In this document: in pieces, positions 34,282 through 47,525 of the stretch
How positions within the stretch are numbered: the stretch's first letter is position 1
Layout of the letters: the number at the start of each line of letters is the position of its first letter
DNA from: Anaeramoeba flamelloides
Taxonomy: Eukaryota > Metamonada > Anaeramoebidae
Direction: 5' to 3'
Assembly (NCBI GenBank): GCA_027625915.1
Contig: JANTQA010000029.1
Span: 5,084,001-5,148,000, forward strand
Length of the DNA stretch: 64,000 nt
Position numbers and translations under genes: made by a program
The notes under the pieces: model-generated
Database searches by the model: none
Seen by the model: only the letters and a program-made list of their open reading frames with translations
Told to the model about the DNA's origin: nothing

Positions 34282-35024
34282 TGTATCCCTCCACGGGCTT
34301 ATTCCCACACACGCTGTTTTATATTACAATGGGGGTTAATAATCCTTATTAATAGATATAATTCCGTCAATGCATTTTTCGCGCTTTTATTAATATATAT
34401 ATTCTAATATATTTCGATATTTTTGTTTTATAGATAATTTTTTTTAAAAAATCTCTTTTTTTTTACATTTCGTATTTCAAAACAGTTTTTAAACAAAATT
34501 ATCAAAATATAATTTGAAACTTTTGTATTTAAAATCTAGTTTGAATTCAAATTTTTGGTTTATAATTATCATTTTAATTTCAAAAATCATATTTATTATT
34601 TGATTTTTATTGATTATTATTATTTCTAACGATTAAAAATATTAATAGTATGATTAAATTACAGAACCATTTTATTTTTTTTTTTTTATATTTGTTATTA
34701 AAAGCCCCATTTTAAAAAAAGTGGTTATTTATGAATTTAGAAATAACAATTTATATAATATTTTTCAACATAAACTTTTTCCAATAAAGTGGGGCAAATT
34801 TATTTTAAAATATATCTTTTAAACTCAATCTTCAAAAAAGTTTTTAAACATCCAAAATCATTAACCACCATTAATAGATTCTTGATAATAATTCAATTTG
34901 TTTCTTAGTATTGTATTACATAAATAAAAGATATTATCAATTTTCAGATCTCGATTTTATCTGATATTTTTTAGTTGTGAAAATTTATATTTATTATTTT
35001 CTTTTTGATCGAAAAAACTGTTTT

Positions 35025-35161
35025 TATAACTGGCGTTATTTGTATAAAATCGAAAAATTAAGCTTATTACAATTTTCGAGGGGTGATATTTTTAATATCA
35101 CTCAGAGGGAATTCTAATAAGCTTATTTTTTCGATTTTATACAAATTGCAAGAGTTATAAT
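35025..35161. repeat. Compact hairpin element L
   Basis: Two arms of about 45 bp, related as inverted repeats (outer 'TTATAACT', inner 'TGTATAAAATCGAAAAA' and 'AAGCTTATTA'), enclose about 45 bp that itself has a small hairpin ('gtgatatttttaatatcac'). It looks like a MITE or snap-back repeat; no target duplication is clear. Confidence 0.6.
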
Positions 35162-36643
35162 TTGATAGGTCGAAAGTTATCAAAGTTATCATGGATAAAT
35201 AAAAAAAAATAACACTAAACAAAAAAAAAATGAAAAACTGATCTTTTATTTTCAAAAAGTTTATTTTTCAAAAAAAGAAAGAATAAAAATATAAAATAAT
35301 TCTTTTTAAATTGTAGATATTCACAGTTTCTAATTTTTATACTTCTTCTTCTTCTTCTTGTATTCTCCTTTCAAATTACTTTTTTTCTTTTTCTTTGTTT
35401 TTTTTTGATTTATCTTCATTTTATTTCTCATTTGTAATTTCAAATGTATTTGGTTAGTTTGTTGTTCTTGCTCTATATAGAATATTAAGTCAAATGAGGT
35501 GAATACATCTTCTAACACTTCTTCTTCTTCACAGGTTTAATAATAAGTTTTTTCATTGATAATACGCTTTGTTTTTATTATTCATCAGAATAGTAAAAAA
35601 AAATTCTTACAACTTTTTTCTGATGAATGAATTTTAACTTGACTATTAATAATGCAAATTCCTTCATTTTAATCATTTTATTCTCGAATACTGCTAATAA
35701 TTTATTTTTTTTTTCAAAATGTACTTTATGTACTCAAATTAAACGAGTCAGATGATTTTAAGACTATCCAATAATAATACTTTTTTTCAAAATTTATGAT
35801 AACTAGTTATCACTGATCTAAGCAAAATCCTTAATTTTGTTTTAGTACATGATTCTTTAATTTTCATAACTTTTAGAGTCTTCAAATCAAGTCCACGAGT
35901 TATCATTATTAACAAAAAATAAAATTTCCGTTTTCATAAACCTTTGTAAACGAAAGAGAAAGGGTTAATAAAGAATCCAGTCTGCAGTATAAGTTATTTA
36001 TAATTTATTTGTAGGTGTATTATTTTCTGTCATTTTTCCAGCCTAGATCCCGCAAAAATGATAACTTGTTTAATTTCAACAAATTTTCAAATAGAATTTA
36101 AAACATATAACTACATTTTATTGTTTAAAAAAATCATTTGTAACCTTTCCATATTTCCAGTTTTTTATTGAAATTTGTCCTTCATTATTTTTACCAAAAA
36201 AAGTGATATTTTTTTTTATTCCTTTTCTGGGATATATTTCATCCAAAATATTTTGAAATAAACACCTTAGCCATTTATCCAATCGGTATTAATATTAAAC
36301 TTAATTTGGTAAGGTCAATCAATGAAGACTTTCACTAACAAAGATGATTTTTTATGAAATGTAAAAAAAAAATGCCCCATTTTTTTGGAAATACCTTACT
36401 GTCATTTCATCTATATAAGAAAATTTTGATAACAATTTGTTTTTGTGAGAGATATGAAAAAATTATTTTAATTCCTATTTTTCACCGTTAATAAAAAATT
36501 TTGAAAGATTTTTCAATTAATAGGGTTGCCTACAATTTACAATTTTTGAGAGTCATACTTTAGATAAAACTCAAAAATCCAAATTATTTCAAAAACCAAA
36601 TACATAAATATTATAATAAATATGGATGAGAAATATATCTTCA

Positions 36644-37236
36644 GGGAGTAGTCATTTTTGAAAATTAAATGAAATCTTGTCAAGATCTACAAATTTTTTT
36701 TGTTGTAATTTGTGTTTTGACTGATGAAAAGGATGAGTTAACCCCATTTAAACAATTTATTGATTTGAGTCTCTTGTTTGAAATCCAAAATTTACATGTT
36801 TCCAATATAAAACCAAAAAAAGTAACATATTATTTTGTTTAAGAATTGAGTTAATTATTGAAAATGGGAAAATATATTTTTCTTTTTATGTTGTCAAGTC
36901 TTGATTTCGAAAGCAAATTTTTTATTTTATTAATATTTTTCTTTGGTTAATATTTCAATTCAAATCTTAGCCAATAAAACTAAATGAAGTATAGGTGATT
37001 CAATAAATGAATATTTGGTAGAAGATTAACTATAAGTTTATCAATTAAATTGAGATCTAAACTATTTTTCATAAATTTTGACTCACTTTATAATGTTAAT
37101 GGGGGTTGTTTTGAGGGTTGATTCCAGTATTCTTTACAAAAAATATTTTACAAATTTTTGGATCAGAATCATTTTTTCTAATTTTGCAAATTTTTCTTTT
37201 GCTTTTTCAAATTTTTGTTTTTCTTTTGTTTTTCTT

Positions 37237-37276
<40 letters not shown>

Positions 37277-38368
37277 CTTTTTTTTTTTTTTTAAAAAGAT
37301 CGTGTGGAAAAAAAAAAAGAGATCTTCGAAAAGACAAATAATCACTAAGAAAATTTCGACTATGTAATGTCTTTGAAAATGGATTTAATTATTCATAAAA
37401 AATCTTGTTGTTCAACTTTTTTTCAGTGAAAGTTTAGTAATAAAAAATCGGTAATGCTCATTGCAAAAATTGTGTATCACTTTTTTTTAGTTTTTGGTTT
37501 TATTTTTTTTTAATTTTTAATATATCAGGTTTTTATAGATTTAGAATGACTTAAAAGAGAATTACAAATCATATTTAGTTATTAATTGCTCTTGAATACT
37601 AAAGGATAATTTTTTTTTTTCAATTTATTATTTCAGGTAAGTCACAATTTTTGAAAAAGAGTTTATAATGCAAAAAAAATTTTTTCTTTAAGGTTTTGAA
37701 AAAAGTTGTTTTATGATTTTTAAAAAATGAAAAATAATTTCACAAAAATTATCAATTTTGAATAAATTTTTTAGTCTTATTCACAAGAATCCTTAAATCA
37801 ATTTAAATCATTTTTGACAGAAAAAAAATGATTTTGAAGTTTGAGGATAAAATTAACTAATTCCCAAATATCTTCATGAAAATTTTATTTTGAAAAATCG
37901 AATTACATCCTAAAACAAAAACAAAATTTCGGAGTAAAATTTACAAATGACTTTAAAAATTTAATTATTAGAACTATCCTTCTTAAAATACTACAATTAT
38001 TTTTTAATCCCTTGAATATATCAATTTTTTTTTTTGGTGAACTAAAAGTTTTATCTCAAAATTGAAAAAAAATCTTTATATTAATATTACTGGTAACAAA
38101 AACTTGTTGTTGTATAATAATGATCAAAAAGACAATAAAGGGGGTAAAAATTGTTATAATGTGTGAAATAAAATGAATTTAATAGTTTTCTTTTTCAAGA
38201 AAAAAATGGAATTAAAAAAAAATTGATCTCACTAAACTAATTTTCATTTATGGCTTTCTTAGTCGATCAGAATTTTTGAACACTTGGCATATACAAAATT
38301 TGTAAGTAAAGAATACTACCAATAAAATATTTTGATATTTTGCATTGTTGTTGTAGATGACTCGTCCC
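36644..38368 (+). mobile_element. TTAA element family A copy 5, interrupted by X1
   Basis: Starts GGGAGTAGTCATTTTTG after TTCA and ends GACTCGTCCC before TTAA (38369-38372). The two halves, 36644 to about 37060 and about 37662-38368, together make about 1.1 kb and continue the A sequence at 'aattgagat' / 'ttataatgc'. Confidence 0.8.
37062..37661. mobile_element. Repeat X copy 1, inserted in A5
   Basis: About 600 bp absent from all other A copies and homologous to 47523-48138. The weak inverted ends are 'actatttttcataaattttgact' like and 'cacaatttttgaaaaagag'. It contains a 38-base T run at 37239-37276. No coding capacity; the short plus-strand frame at 37078 encodes a poly-Phe artefact. Confidence 0.65.
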
Positions 38369-39619
38369 TTAATATATCATAAGGTAAACCCTATTTCACT
38401 CAAAGTTCCCTTCCAAAAAAGGAAAAATGAATTTTTTTAATTTTTTAAGAATCAATCAACATTTAATTGTTTAGAAATATTTTATATAATAAAATTAGGA
38501 TTAGACTTGGTATTCAGAAAAGAAATGACTAAACAAACTATACATTTTTGAAAAAAATAAAATTTTAAAAAAAATTTTGAGAACCAATTTCATTAGAACA
38601 TCTTGTGCAAAATTTCTCAATTTATGTTGAAAATTAAAACTGGTAACATAATGTTTTTTTTAATGTTTATTATCTGAAGTATATAAGATATTACAAAGAA
38701 TCACTTTTCTTCATATTAATTTGAAGTTTCAATCCATTCTTTTTTTATCAAATTAACTTTTTTTAAAAAAATAAAAAATTGAAAAAAAAAAAGCAAAAAA
38801 AAATAAAAAAACATAATATTAGAAAATGATGGAAAATGATCAGATTAAACAATTGTCAATTTTATTTCTAGAAGAATACTGAATTAAACTCAAAGAACAT
38901 GTTATAATATCTTTTGATTAAAACTGGAACCTTTTGATTGAAAAAGAGTTTATTTCCAAAAAAAAGTTGTGAAATTTTTTTACTTTTCATAAAAAAATAT
39001 CTTTGTTAGTAGTAGTATTCATTAATTGATGATATCAAATTAAGTTAAATATTAATATTCATGTAATAAATAGCTATGGCATTTATTTCAAAATATGGTC
39101 GTAGAACATTTTTAAAAAAAATGGAAAAAAAAGACACTTTTTTTGGTCAAAATTTTCTGCTGTAAATTTCAATAAAATACGCGTAATATGGAAAAGGTAC
39201 AAATGATTTTTTAAAGAATAAAATACAATTGCAAGTTTAAAATTATATTCGAAACATTTTCGATATTAAACAAGTTATAAAATGATTTTTTGTATCAAAA
39301 AGAAAATAATATATAGCAGGTTTCACACATAAATAATATCATATAAAATTGAGATCAGAAATTTTAAAATCAGTTTTTTATGAAATCTCATACAATATAA
39401 AAAAAATAAATTATTATCAAGAATTAAGAAATGGGAATTAATATCCGTTTTCTTTATTAATTGTATGATGATTAGGCTTAATTAATATATTTTAAACTAA
39501 AATTACCTTGTTTGTTTTTTTTTTTTTTTGGTAATAACTTCTTTTGAGACTAATTAAACAATAAAAACCAAAAAAATGAAAAAAATTGATTTTGATAAAA
39601 TTAAAAAAAAAAAATTATT

Positions 39620-40690
39620 TCTTGATCCTATCTGTAAATTTTGATACAAATTCTTCTTCTTTATTTGTTTTTATTATTAATTATGAATGAAAATAATTTT
39701 TTTTGGTAAAATTATTGATTAAAAATTACTTTTTATTGCTAAAAAAATTACAAAATGAAATTTAAAAGTCTTTTTTCATTTAATTCATCCAATTCTGGTT
39801 TTTTCGAAGAAAATATGAGTTTTTTAACACATCTCCAGAGATTAAAATTTATTTTGAAAAAAACAGATTAAACCTCTCTGTATACACTTTTTTTACAACT
39901 AGGGCTTGAAAATACAAAATAATTACAAATTCCACTGAAAGCATTTCTTATTTTTTCTTTTATATGGGTTGAATCTCTTGTTGTTGTTGTTGTTTTTTTT
40001 TTTTTTTAAGAATATAATCCCCTTTCATTTAAACTTTGAAACAATACCCTTTGCTTTGGTTTATTTTCTTAATAATATTTTGAATAAAGAATTTTGAGAA
40101 CAAATTTGTAAAAAGGTGTTTTTTGTAAAATAATAATAAATAGGAACCGGGATAGAAATTCAATATTATAAATTGTTTGGATTTAATCAAATTTAACAAG
40201 ATAAAGAAGAAAACAAATCAATGGAAATATACTTTGAAAATTTTTTTTTTTTTTTTTTTTCATTCTTGATTTCAACAAATAGATCTGAAAAGGTGATCTT
40301 TCTCATTTGCTTTTCAAAGGGAAAAGAATTGTTTTAAAATTCACACATTCCCAAGCCCATTTTTATTAGTTTATATTATATGATTATTCTATGATTAATT
40401 GCAAACAATCACCATAAATACATTTCTGGATCCAAAAACTAATATAATAAATCAAAAAGTTTCTAAAAAAATGCTAATTAAATATAAACATGAAAATGAA
40501 AGATTTCACCTTGGTTTAATTTATTTCTTTTCACAAATAAATAATGGGAGACTGGGGTTTTGGTTTCAGTGTTTAAATATCCCATGACGTTCATAAAAAT
40601 CTTGTTTTTATTTTTTTTTTTAGTAATGTATGTAATGGAATTGTGTATATAGCTGTAAAATGTACCTACTTCCTTTAATAAATAATGCAC
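39620..40690 (+). repeat. Dispersed repeat S copy 1
   Basis: Matches 48705-49740 in the same orientation. The best part is 40128-40680: 'aaataataataaata', 'cttgatttcaacaaat', 'gaaaaggtgat', 'gtttaaatatcc' and 'gtaaaatgtacctact' in the same order. Identity is moderate, so the duplication is old. Non-coding. Confidence 0.6.
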
Positions 40691-41253
40691 ATTTTCAACA
40701 TTTTTTGAAAAATTAAATATAAAAAAATATGGTGGTGATTATTACTTAGATTGGGAGAGGAATGAAAACTTAAAATAATCTCAAAATATTTTGTGAAATA
40801 TAAAATTAACAGTCATTATCCTGAAATAGTATTTTTTTTGTAACATGTGAAATTGAAATAATATATAAAAAAGAGTGTAGATCAAAAAAAAAAAAAATCC
40901 ACTCTAATTTTGGAATCAAGAAACCTTATTTTTAGTTATCATGATGTTCTTCAATAATAATTAAAAAAATAAATTTTTATTTTTTAAACTTTTTACTTTT
41001 TACAAATTTTCCTTATTTTAAGTTACTTGTAACACGCCTCCCCATTTGTAAAATGTTTGATGGGGGGGGCAAAAGTATTAAAAAATCATAATTAGAATTG
41101 GAAAACTTGTTCATATTAGAGATCGCGAACAAAATAATTTTATTTTGAGCAAATCTTAAAGGAATTGAACTGGGGTCAAGGAACCAAAGAGAAATGAACC
41201 AACTGATGCGATTTGAAATCGAACTTTCCATGTAATCTATCTTGTTGTTACTT

Positions 41254-41289
<36 letters not shown>

Positions 41290-41844
41290 AATCTGTACCT
41301 ATACTGGGATTTAATGGAAATAAGTATGGGAAAATTGTCAATTAAAATTAATAAAATTAAAAAAAAAAAAAAAGATAAATAAAGAAAAAAAACTTTAAGA
41401 AATCAAATTCTGATTCTTAAAAAGAATTTCTTTTATATATGTATCAATACACCTCTAAAATACAAATTTAAAACTTAATATTGTAATCCTTTTTTCATTT
41501 ACTCTGAAGTTAATCAAATATTTAGATCTCTTTATTAAAAAAAATTACTGCGGAAATCCAAGAAAATCAAGCATAAAAGGAAACCACCAGCTCACTAAAT
41601 TCAACACTTGGGGATCAAAACACAGTTCAAAAAAAACTTTTAAATGGAAATTTCACCTTATTTTCTATTATTTTTTTACTCTATTTTGTTTCCTTCTTTT
41701 CTTAATCATTTTCTTGTATTTAATTAAAAAATAAATGTTTTTTTCTTTTGATTTGTTCAAGAAAAGCTGACACCTGAGCTATAATCGTACATACATTGAA
41801 GCTAGCTTTAAAAAACTCTAAATAAATTTGGAGTTTCAGAAAGT

Positions 41845-42225
41845 ACCATCAAGTGCCGTAGAGTGTCGTCAAGTGCCTATGTTTTCCAGAATTCAAAAGA
41901 ATAAGTAAAATCTTTGATTTCTCATTTCTTTTAAATTAAAAAAAAACCTAACGACAAGTGCCGTAGAGTGCCTAGGTTTTCTTGAGTTTTCTGTTTATTT
42001 GTTAAGTTTTCTAGGTTTTTTTGAGGTTTTCTATTTTATTTCTGAAGTGTTCTAGGTTTTTTTGAGTTCTCTATTTATTTTGAAAATCAATAGATTTTCG
42101 TTAGGTTTTTTTTAATTTTTTAAATAAACCGAAAATGTATTCAAATTTTCTGTTTATTTCAAAAAGTAAAAAAAACCTAGAACACTTCAGAAATAAAATA
42201 GAAAACCTAATGGCGCTTTTCCAAA
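41845..42225. repeat. F-family palindromic repeat with GTGCCGTAGAGTGCC motif
   Basis: Long imperfect palindrome: 'tctattttatttctgaagtg' near 42030-42050 is mirrored by 'cacttcagaaataaaataga' near 42183-42202, around a second nested hairpin built on 'aaaacctag' and 'ctaggtttt'. The left shoulder holds 'AAGTGCCGTAGAGTG' twice. Related hairpins lie at 54700-55500. Confidence 0.65.
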
Positions 42226-43264
42226 ATTCAAAATAAAAAAAGCAAAATGATTGAGAATTTCAGGAATTAAAACAGTTTCAAGGTGGTTATTGTATTTTAA
42301 GTTTGGGTTCAAACTTTGGTTTGTTTTATTTCAATAGACCCTTTTTTTTCAATTTTTTTGAAAGAAAACTCCACTCTACAATAAAAAATAAAACTAATTC
42401 ATATTTAAAGTCAACACTCTCTTGCTAGACAAATATTTGAAAGAAGTTTTCAAAAACGTCAAATAAAAAAAATTTGTTTGGGATGATGATTCAAAAGAGA
42501 GATCGATTTGAAATTATAGCGTTTGTTATTGAACTATACTACTTAAATTGTGGCAGTCGGGGTATTGTTGTTTCAAAAAATTCTTTTGTTTGTTGTTAGG
42601 AATGGATTAAAAAGGAACCAATTACAATTTTTTCAAAAATTAAAAAAAAAAAACAAAAATAGAAAGTGTGAAAATATTATTTATTGAGTATGAAGGGAGT
42701 CTGTTTCGCAAGAGAGACCCAAACATTTCCTTTAATTTGTTTATTTCATAAAATTAATGAAAAAATTATTTTCAAAGTAATGTTTTCCAGAATTCCCAAA
42801 TGGGTGAAGGTATTAAATTCGATTAGAATTTGAGTTTAGTTGATCTCCAATTTCTTCGTTTTTTGTTATAACTAAGAATAAACAAGAAATAAAAAGCAAT
42901 TAAAAAAAGAAAAAAAAAAGAAAAACAAAAAATTAATTGACAAAACAAAAAAAAAACAAAAAAAAAAAAAAAAGCTAATTAAAAAGATTTTGAAATTGAA
43001 AATAAAAAAAAGAAAAAAGCAAACCGAATTTTGGTTCCATTTTTAAGTCTGTACCAATATGGAACAGTTCTATTTTGCTTGATTTTTTTGGCAAGTTTGA
43101 GCTTTTTTCGTAAGGTTTTGTGTGCTGGCTATTTAAAAACAAAAAAAACAAAAAAAACAAAAAACAGATTGATTTGAGAAACATGCTAATACAAAAATAA
43201 AGAAGAATTCAATAGAAAAATATTTACCATTTTTTTGGTTTTGATAAATTAAAAAAAATGAATG

Positions 43265-43975
43265 GAGATAGATTATAAATTTGTGGTTTATTTTTCCTCT
43301 ATTTGGAATTAATTTGTTATTTTTATAAAGAAAGAATGATTGAGTGAGTTTCTCCAATCTTTAAAGTTCTGATCATTAAAGTATGGATAGTTTTTTTTAA
43401 CTCAAAATGTTGTTCTACAATTTTCAATTTTTAGTAGTTCTTCATTAGGTAATAATTCCTTTTATCTTGGAACTATTTCAAAACTAAAGCAATATTTAAA
43501 GAGGTGTGTTGTTATAGCTGTTGTTGGGTATGTGAGTTTTGGAGATCATTTGTATTGTCTTTCTTTGAATATTTTCGTTTCTTTTGATTTTTTAATTTGT
43601 CAAAAATTACTTTTTGATTTTTATCAAGTTTTATGATTTGACAATAAATTTAAAAATTGAATTTTCGTTAAATAAAAGACTCAAAATGATATCTACTTGG
43701 AATAAAATTGAATTAATATATAAAAAAGAATTATTTCAGATCTCTAAGAATACTTATTATGTGATATTTTTAGAGATTATAGAATGAGATTATTGTTTCA
43801 ATAAAACATCTTTATTTAATATTTTGAATAACTGACAGATTTGGCATTTTTCTTCTTATAATTTAACTAGTATTTGGGACAACAAAATCAAATATAAAAA
43901 TTTATCAAAATTAGTTCACGAATAAAGAATTGACAATAAAATCGAGGTAGTCCCAATGAAAATAATCTGATTGTA
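43265..43975 (+). repeat. Dispersed repeat R copy 1
   Basis: Matches 63310-64000 in the same orientation. Shared words in order include 'tttcctctattt', 'ttcattaggtaataattcc', 'aaaactaa', 'gactcaaaatg', 'agtatttgggacaac' and 'aaaattta'. Non-coding, at least 690 bp, and copy 2 runs off the window. Confidence 0.65.
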
Positions 43976-45236
43976 AAAAAGTGAGAAATTCAAATAGAGG
44001 TTAAACAAGGTTTATTGTTTTTAATATGGAAAGTATTCTCAGAAATCTTCAATACTTTGAAATTCAAAAAAATAATTTTTGGTTAACAACTTTAACAACA
44101 ATTGTTCAAGAATTTAAAATATATTGACGGTATTATTCTCTACTTATTTATTTTCGATTTTCGAAGTACATAAATATTATGATCTACTCAAGAGACCTAG
44201 AAAAGAAAATTTTTTCAGGATCACAATTTTTTTCCCTTTCTTTATAAGCAGACAATTTATAAATTGATAAGATCTGTGACATGAAGAAAAACTTTTACTC
44301 TATTTGTGATGTTTTTAAAAACTTTCTTCTTAATAAATAGTCTCGATCTGAATAAATATTAAAATAAAGATTTTATTCTTGTACTGGTATTTTTATTAAA
44401 ACATGGGTTAAAATTTTCACTTCATTTTCCTTATTATTCTTTTGCAAATTAGAGTTTCCAAAAAATAAGGTTGTAATCGGTGCTTTATTTGAAGAAAAAT
44501 ATGAAAAATAAAGAGAATATTTTTCAGACTGTAAATTTAAATACCAGTATAAATTTTCAAAATGAAAAATTGAATTATTATTATTTTAGTAATTCAAAAC
44601 CCAATTAATGAATTTGTTTTAAATGATTGTTTAATATTTTTTAAAATATTATGATAAAAAGAATAGAATTACATGGATTTTTTTTTTTTTTTTTTCAATA
44701 AACTTTTTGATATAAACTCTATTTCAAAATCATTGGTCCATTAAAAATCAAATTTTGAAAATATTTATTTTTATAAATTGAAGTTATCTATTATAATGAA
44801 AAAATTACTATTTTAATATTCAGTTCTATTCGAGAGAAATATTTGTTTTGTGTAGAAAAATAAAATAAAAAAAAGTTATTAAAAAATAAAAAAAAAATCG
44901 GCAATTTCTTATAAAATTTAGTTTATATTCAAACAAAGAGTAAAAGAACAATTTTTTAGATGTGATAAAATTAAAAATACAAGATATTTAATTTTCAAAA
45001 ATATTAATTCAAATAATAGCGAATAATTATCAAAAGAATTTGTCAAAGACTTGGATTTAATAGATTGAATAAAGATAATAAAAACTTCTTCACATGGGAA
45101 ATAATTTTATGATAAATTTTACAGATAGAAATTATCAAATAAACATTATTCAAAGATAATAAAATAACCAGTTTAACTCAGAAAATCACACATTTTTTTT
45201 TAATTTTCCAAGTTTGTGTTTGGTAAAAACGGGAAA

Positions 45237-45765
45237 ATTATTAAATTTGAATTTTGGTCAAATTTCAAAATTGGTCAAATTCTCATTTTTTTCACAAAAG
45301 TTAATTCAATTGAAATATATTGACTGTAGGTATTTAAAAACATCTTTACGGGTAGGTTAAGGTATGTTATGGTATGTTAGGGTAGGTTAGAGTATGTTAG
45401 AGTAGGTTTTTGGTGTTTGAATGGTATACTCGAAAATTTTGGGAAGGATTTTGAAAAAAAATTAGTAACTGACCAATTAGACTTTTGAAACTTGTTTTAA
45501 GGGGAAAAAAATTTAAACTTAACTTTGGTGGTTAAAATTGGATTTCGAACAAATTTATAAAAATATTTATTATTGATGATTTCAAAATTTTGGATTTTCT
45601 ACAATTTAGTAATAAAATACTCCCAATCGCAAAATAATCGTTTTGCTTTTTCCTTCCACAACTATAAAAAACATTAAAAACTTTCATACCAATGATAATA
45701 ATCAATAAACTCTTCAAAAATATGAAAAATTTCAATTTGACCAATTTTGAATTTAATAATATACC
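45237..45765. repeat. Inverted-end element around a minisatellite
   Basis: Left words 'attattaaatttgaattt' and 'aaaattggtcaaatt' recur inverted at about 45725-45760 as 'aatttgaccaattttg' and 'gaatttaataat'. Words 'tttacgggta' (45346) and 'tacccgtaaa' (45763) are also inverted. Probably an old MITE; the ends are not exact. Confidence 0.4.
45351..45408 (+). repeat. 10-bp tandem repeat, six units
   Basis: Nearly six consecutive units of GGTATGTTAG with variants GGTAGGTTAA, GGTATGTTAT, GGTAGGTTAG and AGTATGTTAG. It is strand-asymmetric (G/T only apart from A) and stands out from the AT-rich surroundings. Confidence 0.85.
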
Positions 45766-46043
45766 CGTAAAAACTAAAAAAAAATAATTGTAAAAATTGA
45801 ATTTAAATTTAACTTAATTCAGGTATTTGAAAATAATTTTAGTTCTAAAATTTCTTATTAAATAATATTTTTTATTATATATAGATTTCAAAAAGTCTAA
45901 AATTACAAATTTTTTTTTAATAGGAAATCCTATATTAATCGGAATTGAACTTTTGGCTAAATAACTTAAATTAACAAATTATTTTTTGCAAAAATGGATA
46001 ATTTTAAGTGGGAGAAAATATTATTTTTATTTCAAATTTAAAT

Positions 46044-46068
46044 TATATATATATATATATATATATAT
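46044..46068. repeat. AT microsatellite
   Basis: Uninterrupted TA dinucleotides over about 25 bp. Confidence 0.9.
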
Positions 46069-46572
46069 CACAGGTATTACAATTTTTTGTTTTAAAATCA
46101 TGCCAGGTTTATAAAAGTGCATTTTTTGGTTTTTTTATATACTTTTTTATATCATTCGTTGTTTCCATTTTTTAAAAAAAAAAGTTGTTGGATTCTTTGA
46201 AATCATACTTTCCGTTTCTGGGATACGAAAAAAAGAAAAACAAAAAACCTACAAATAACAACAATATATATATGGTTTGGATTCAATTGTTTTAAAAGAA
46301 TTGAAAAACAATGGGAAGTAGTAATTTTCCCATCGAAATCGGGGAGTTGGTTTTCAAAACGTTGAAAATAGTTTTATTTTTTAATTTGAAAACACCAGAA
46401 CAATACAAATTCACTTGTCAGTTTAAAAATCTTTTAAATTAGAAACTCTTTAGAAATTGAGAAAAAGAATTAATTTTTTTTTAAATTACTATTTGAGGAA
46501 GAAAAGTGTCAAAATACACTTTTTTACCAATTCCAAATTAGATCAACTTTCCTAATTTTTTTGTGTTTTGAT

Positions 46573-46615
46573 TACACACACACATACATTTATATATATA
46601 TATATATATATATAT
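46573..46615. repeat. AC then TA microsatellite
   Basis: A short AC run grading into about 26 bp of TA dinucleotides. Confidence 0.9.
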
Positions 46616-47489
46616 CAGACAAACGAATGTTATGTGTCGCTCACGCATTCAAACACATTTAATAAAAACAAAAAAAAAAACCTTTATATCTGTGATATAT
46701 ATAAATAAACTCTGTTTCTGTGAAAGGTACCCTACATTTTTTTCAAAATATCAATTATTTTATTTAATTGACCATTTGAAGAATAAATAAAAAAATAAGC
46801 AGAATAATCAACATCAAAGAATTTTTGGTATCTGTCTGAAATAAAACTAATTAATCAATTGATTTTCTTAAAAATTGAAAAACTTAAATTCTTAGGAACT
46901 ATTGAGAAAAACGAGAATTTTCGTTTTGATCTCTTACTGGTATTTAAATGATAAATAGGAAACAACTTTCACTTCATTTTTGATTCTTTAATTTTAGAAC
47001 TAAATTAACAAAACGAAGTAGGTTGGGATTTGAGGTCTCTATTTAAAAAAGTAAATGAAAATGAAGTTAAAAATTTTCACATCAATTATTCAAATATCAG
47101 GATCAAACATTGGATAAAATTCCAATCAAAATCAATACGATTTCTGAAAAATCATTTTCATGGTAACAATAGCATTATAATAACACATTTTTACCATGAG
47201 GCTCTTGATCTTGCAATAAAATTTTTTTTTGAAAACTGAATTAGATATCAAAAAAATTAAAAAAAAATCGAAAAAAAAAAAAAGCACAAAAATGTGAAAA
47301 AATGATTTCATTTTGAAAATTTCCAAAATCATTTCTTATTTTCTTCTAATTTCCAATCAAAACCTTTAAACACATATATTTCAATCATTACAATTGGACC
47401 CATTTGACCGGAAAATAGTTTATATTCAAATGATTAACGATATTATAACATTAATTTCAACTTATAGGTATAAATTAGGGTTGAATGGA

Positions 47490-47525
47490 AACACACACGC
47501 ACACACACACACACATATATATATA
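47490..47525. repeat. AC then AT microsatellite next to X2
   Basis: An AC run with one CG interruption, followed by AT dinucleotides that abut the left end of repeat X2. Confidence 0.9.

Noticed and set aside
35330-35540. Minus-strand frame ending in a Lys-rich tail, possible terminal exon
   Set aside because: There is no ATG (it opens at GTG), a stop lies just upstream, no coding signal exists in the next kilobase, and the sequence is a purine-rich simple tract.
45351-45408. Interstitial telomere array
   Set aside because: The unit is 10 bp with GTATGTTAG and GTAGGTTAG variants, not a perfect short telomere unit, and it lies within an old inverted-end element.
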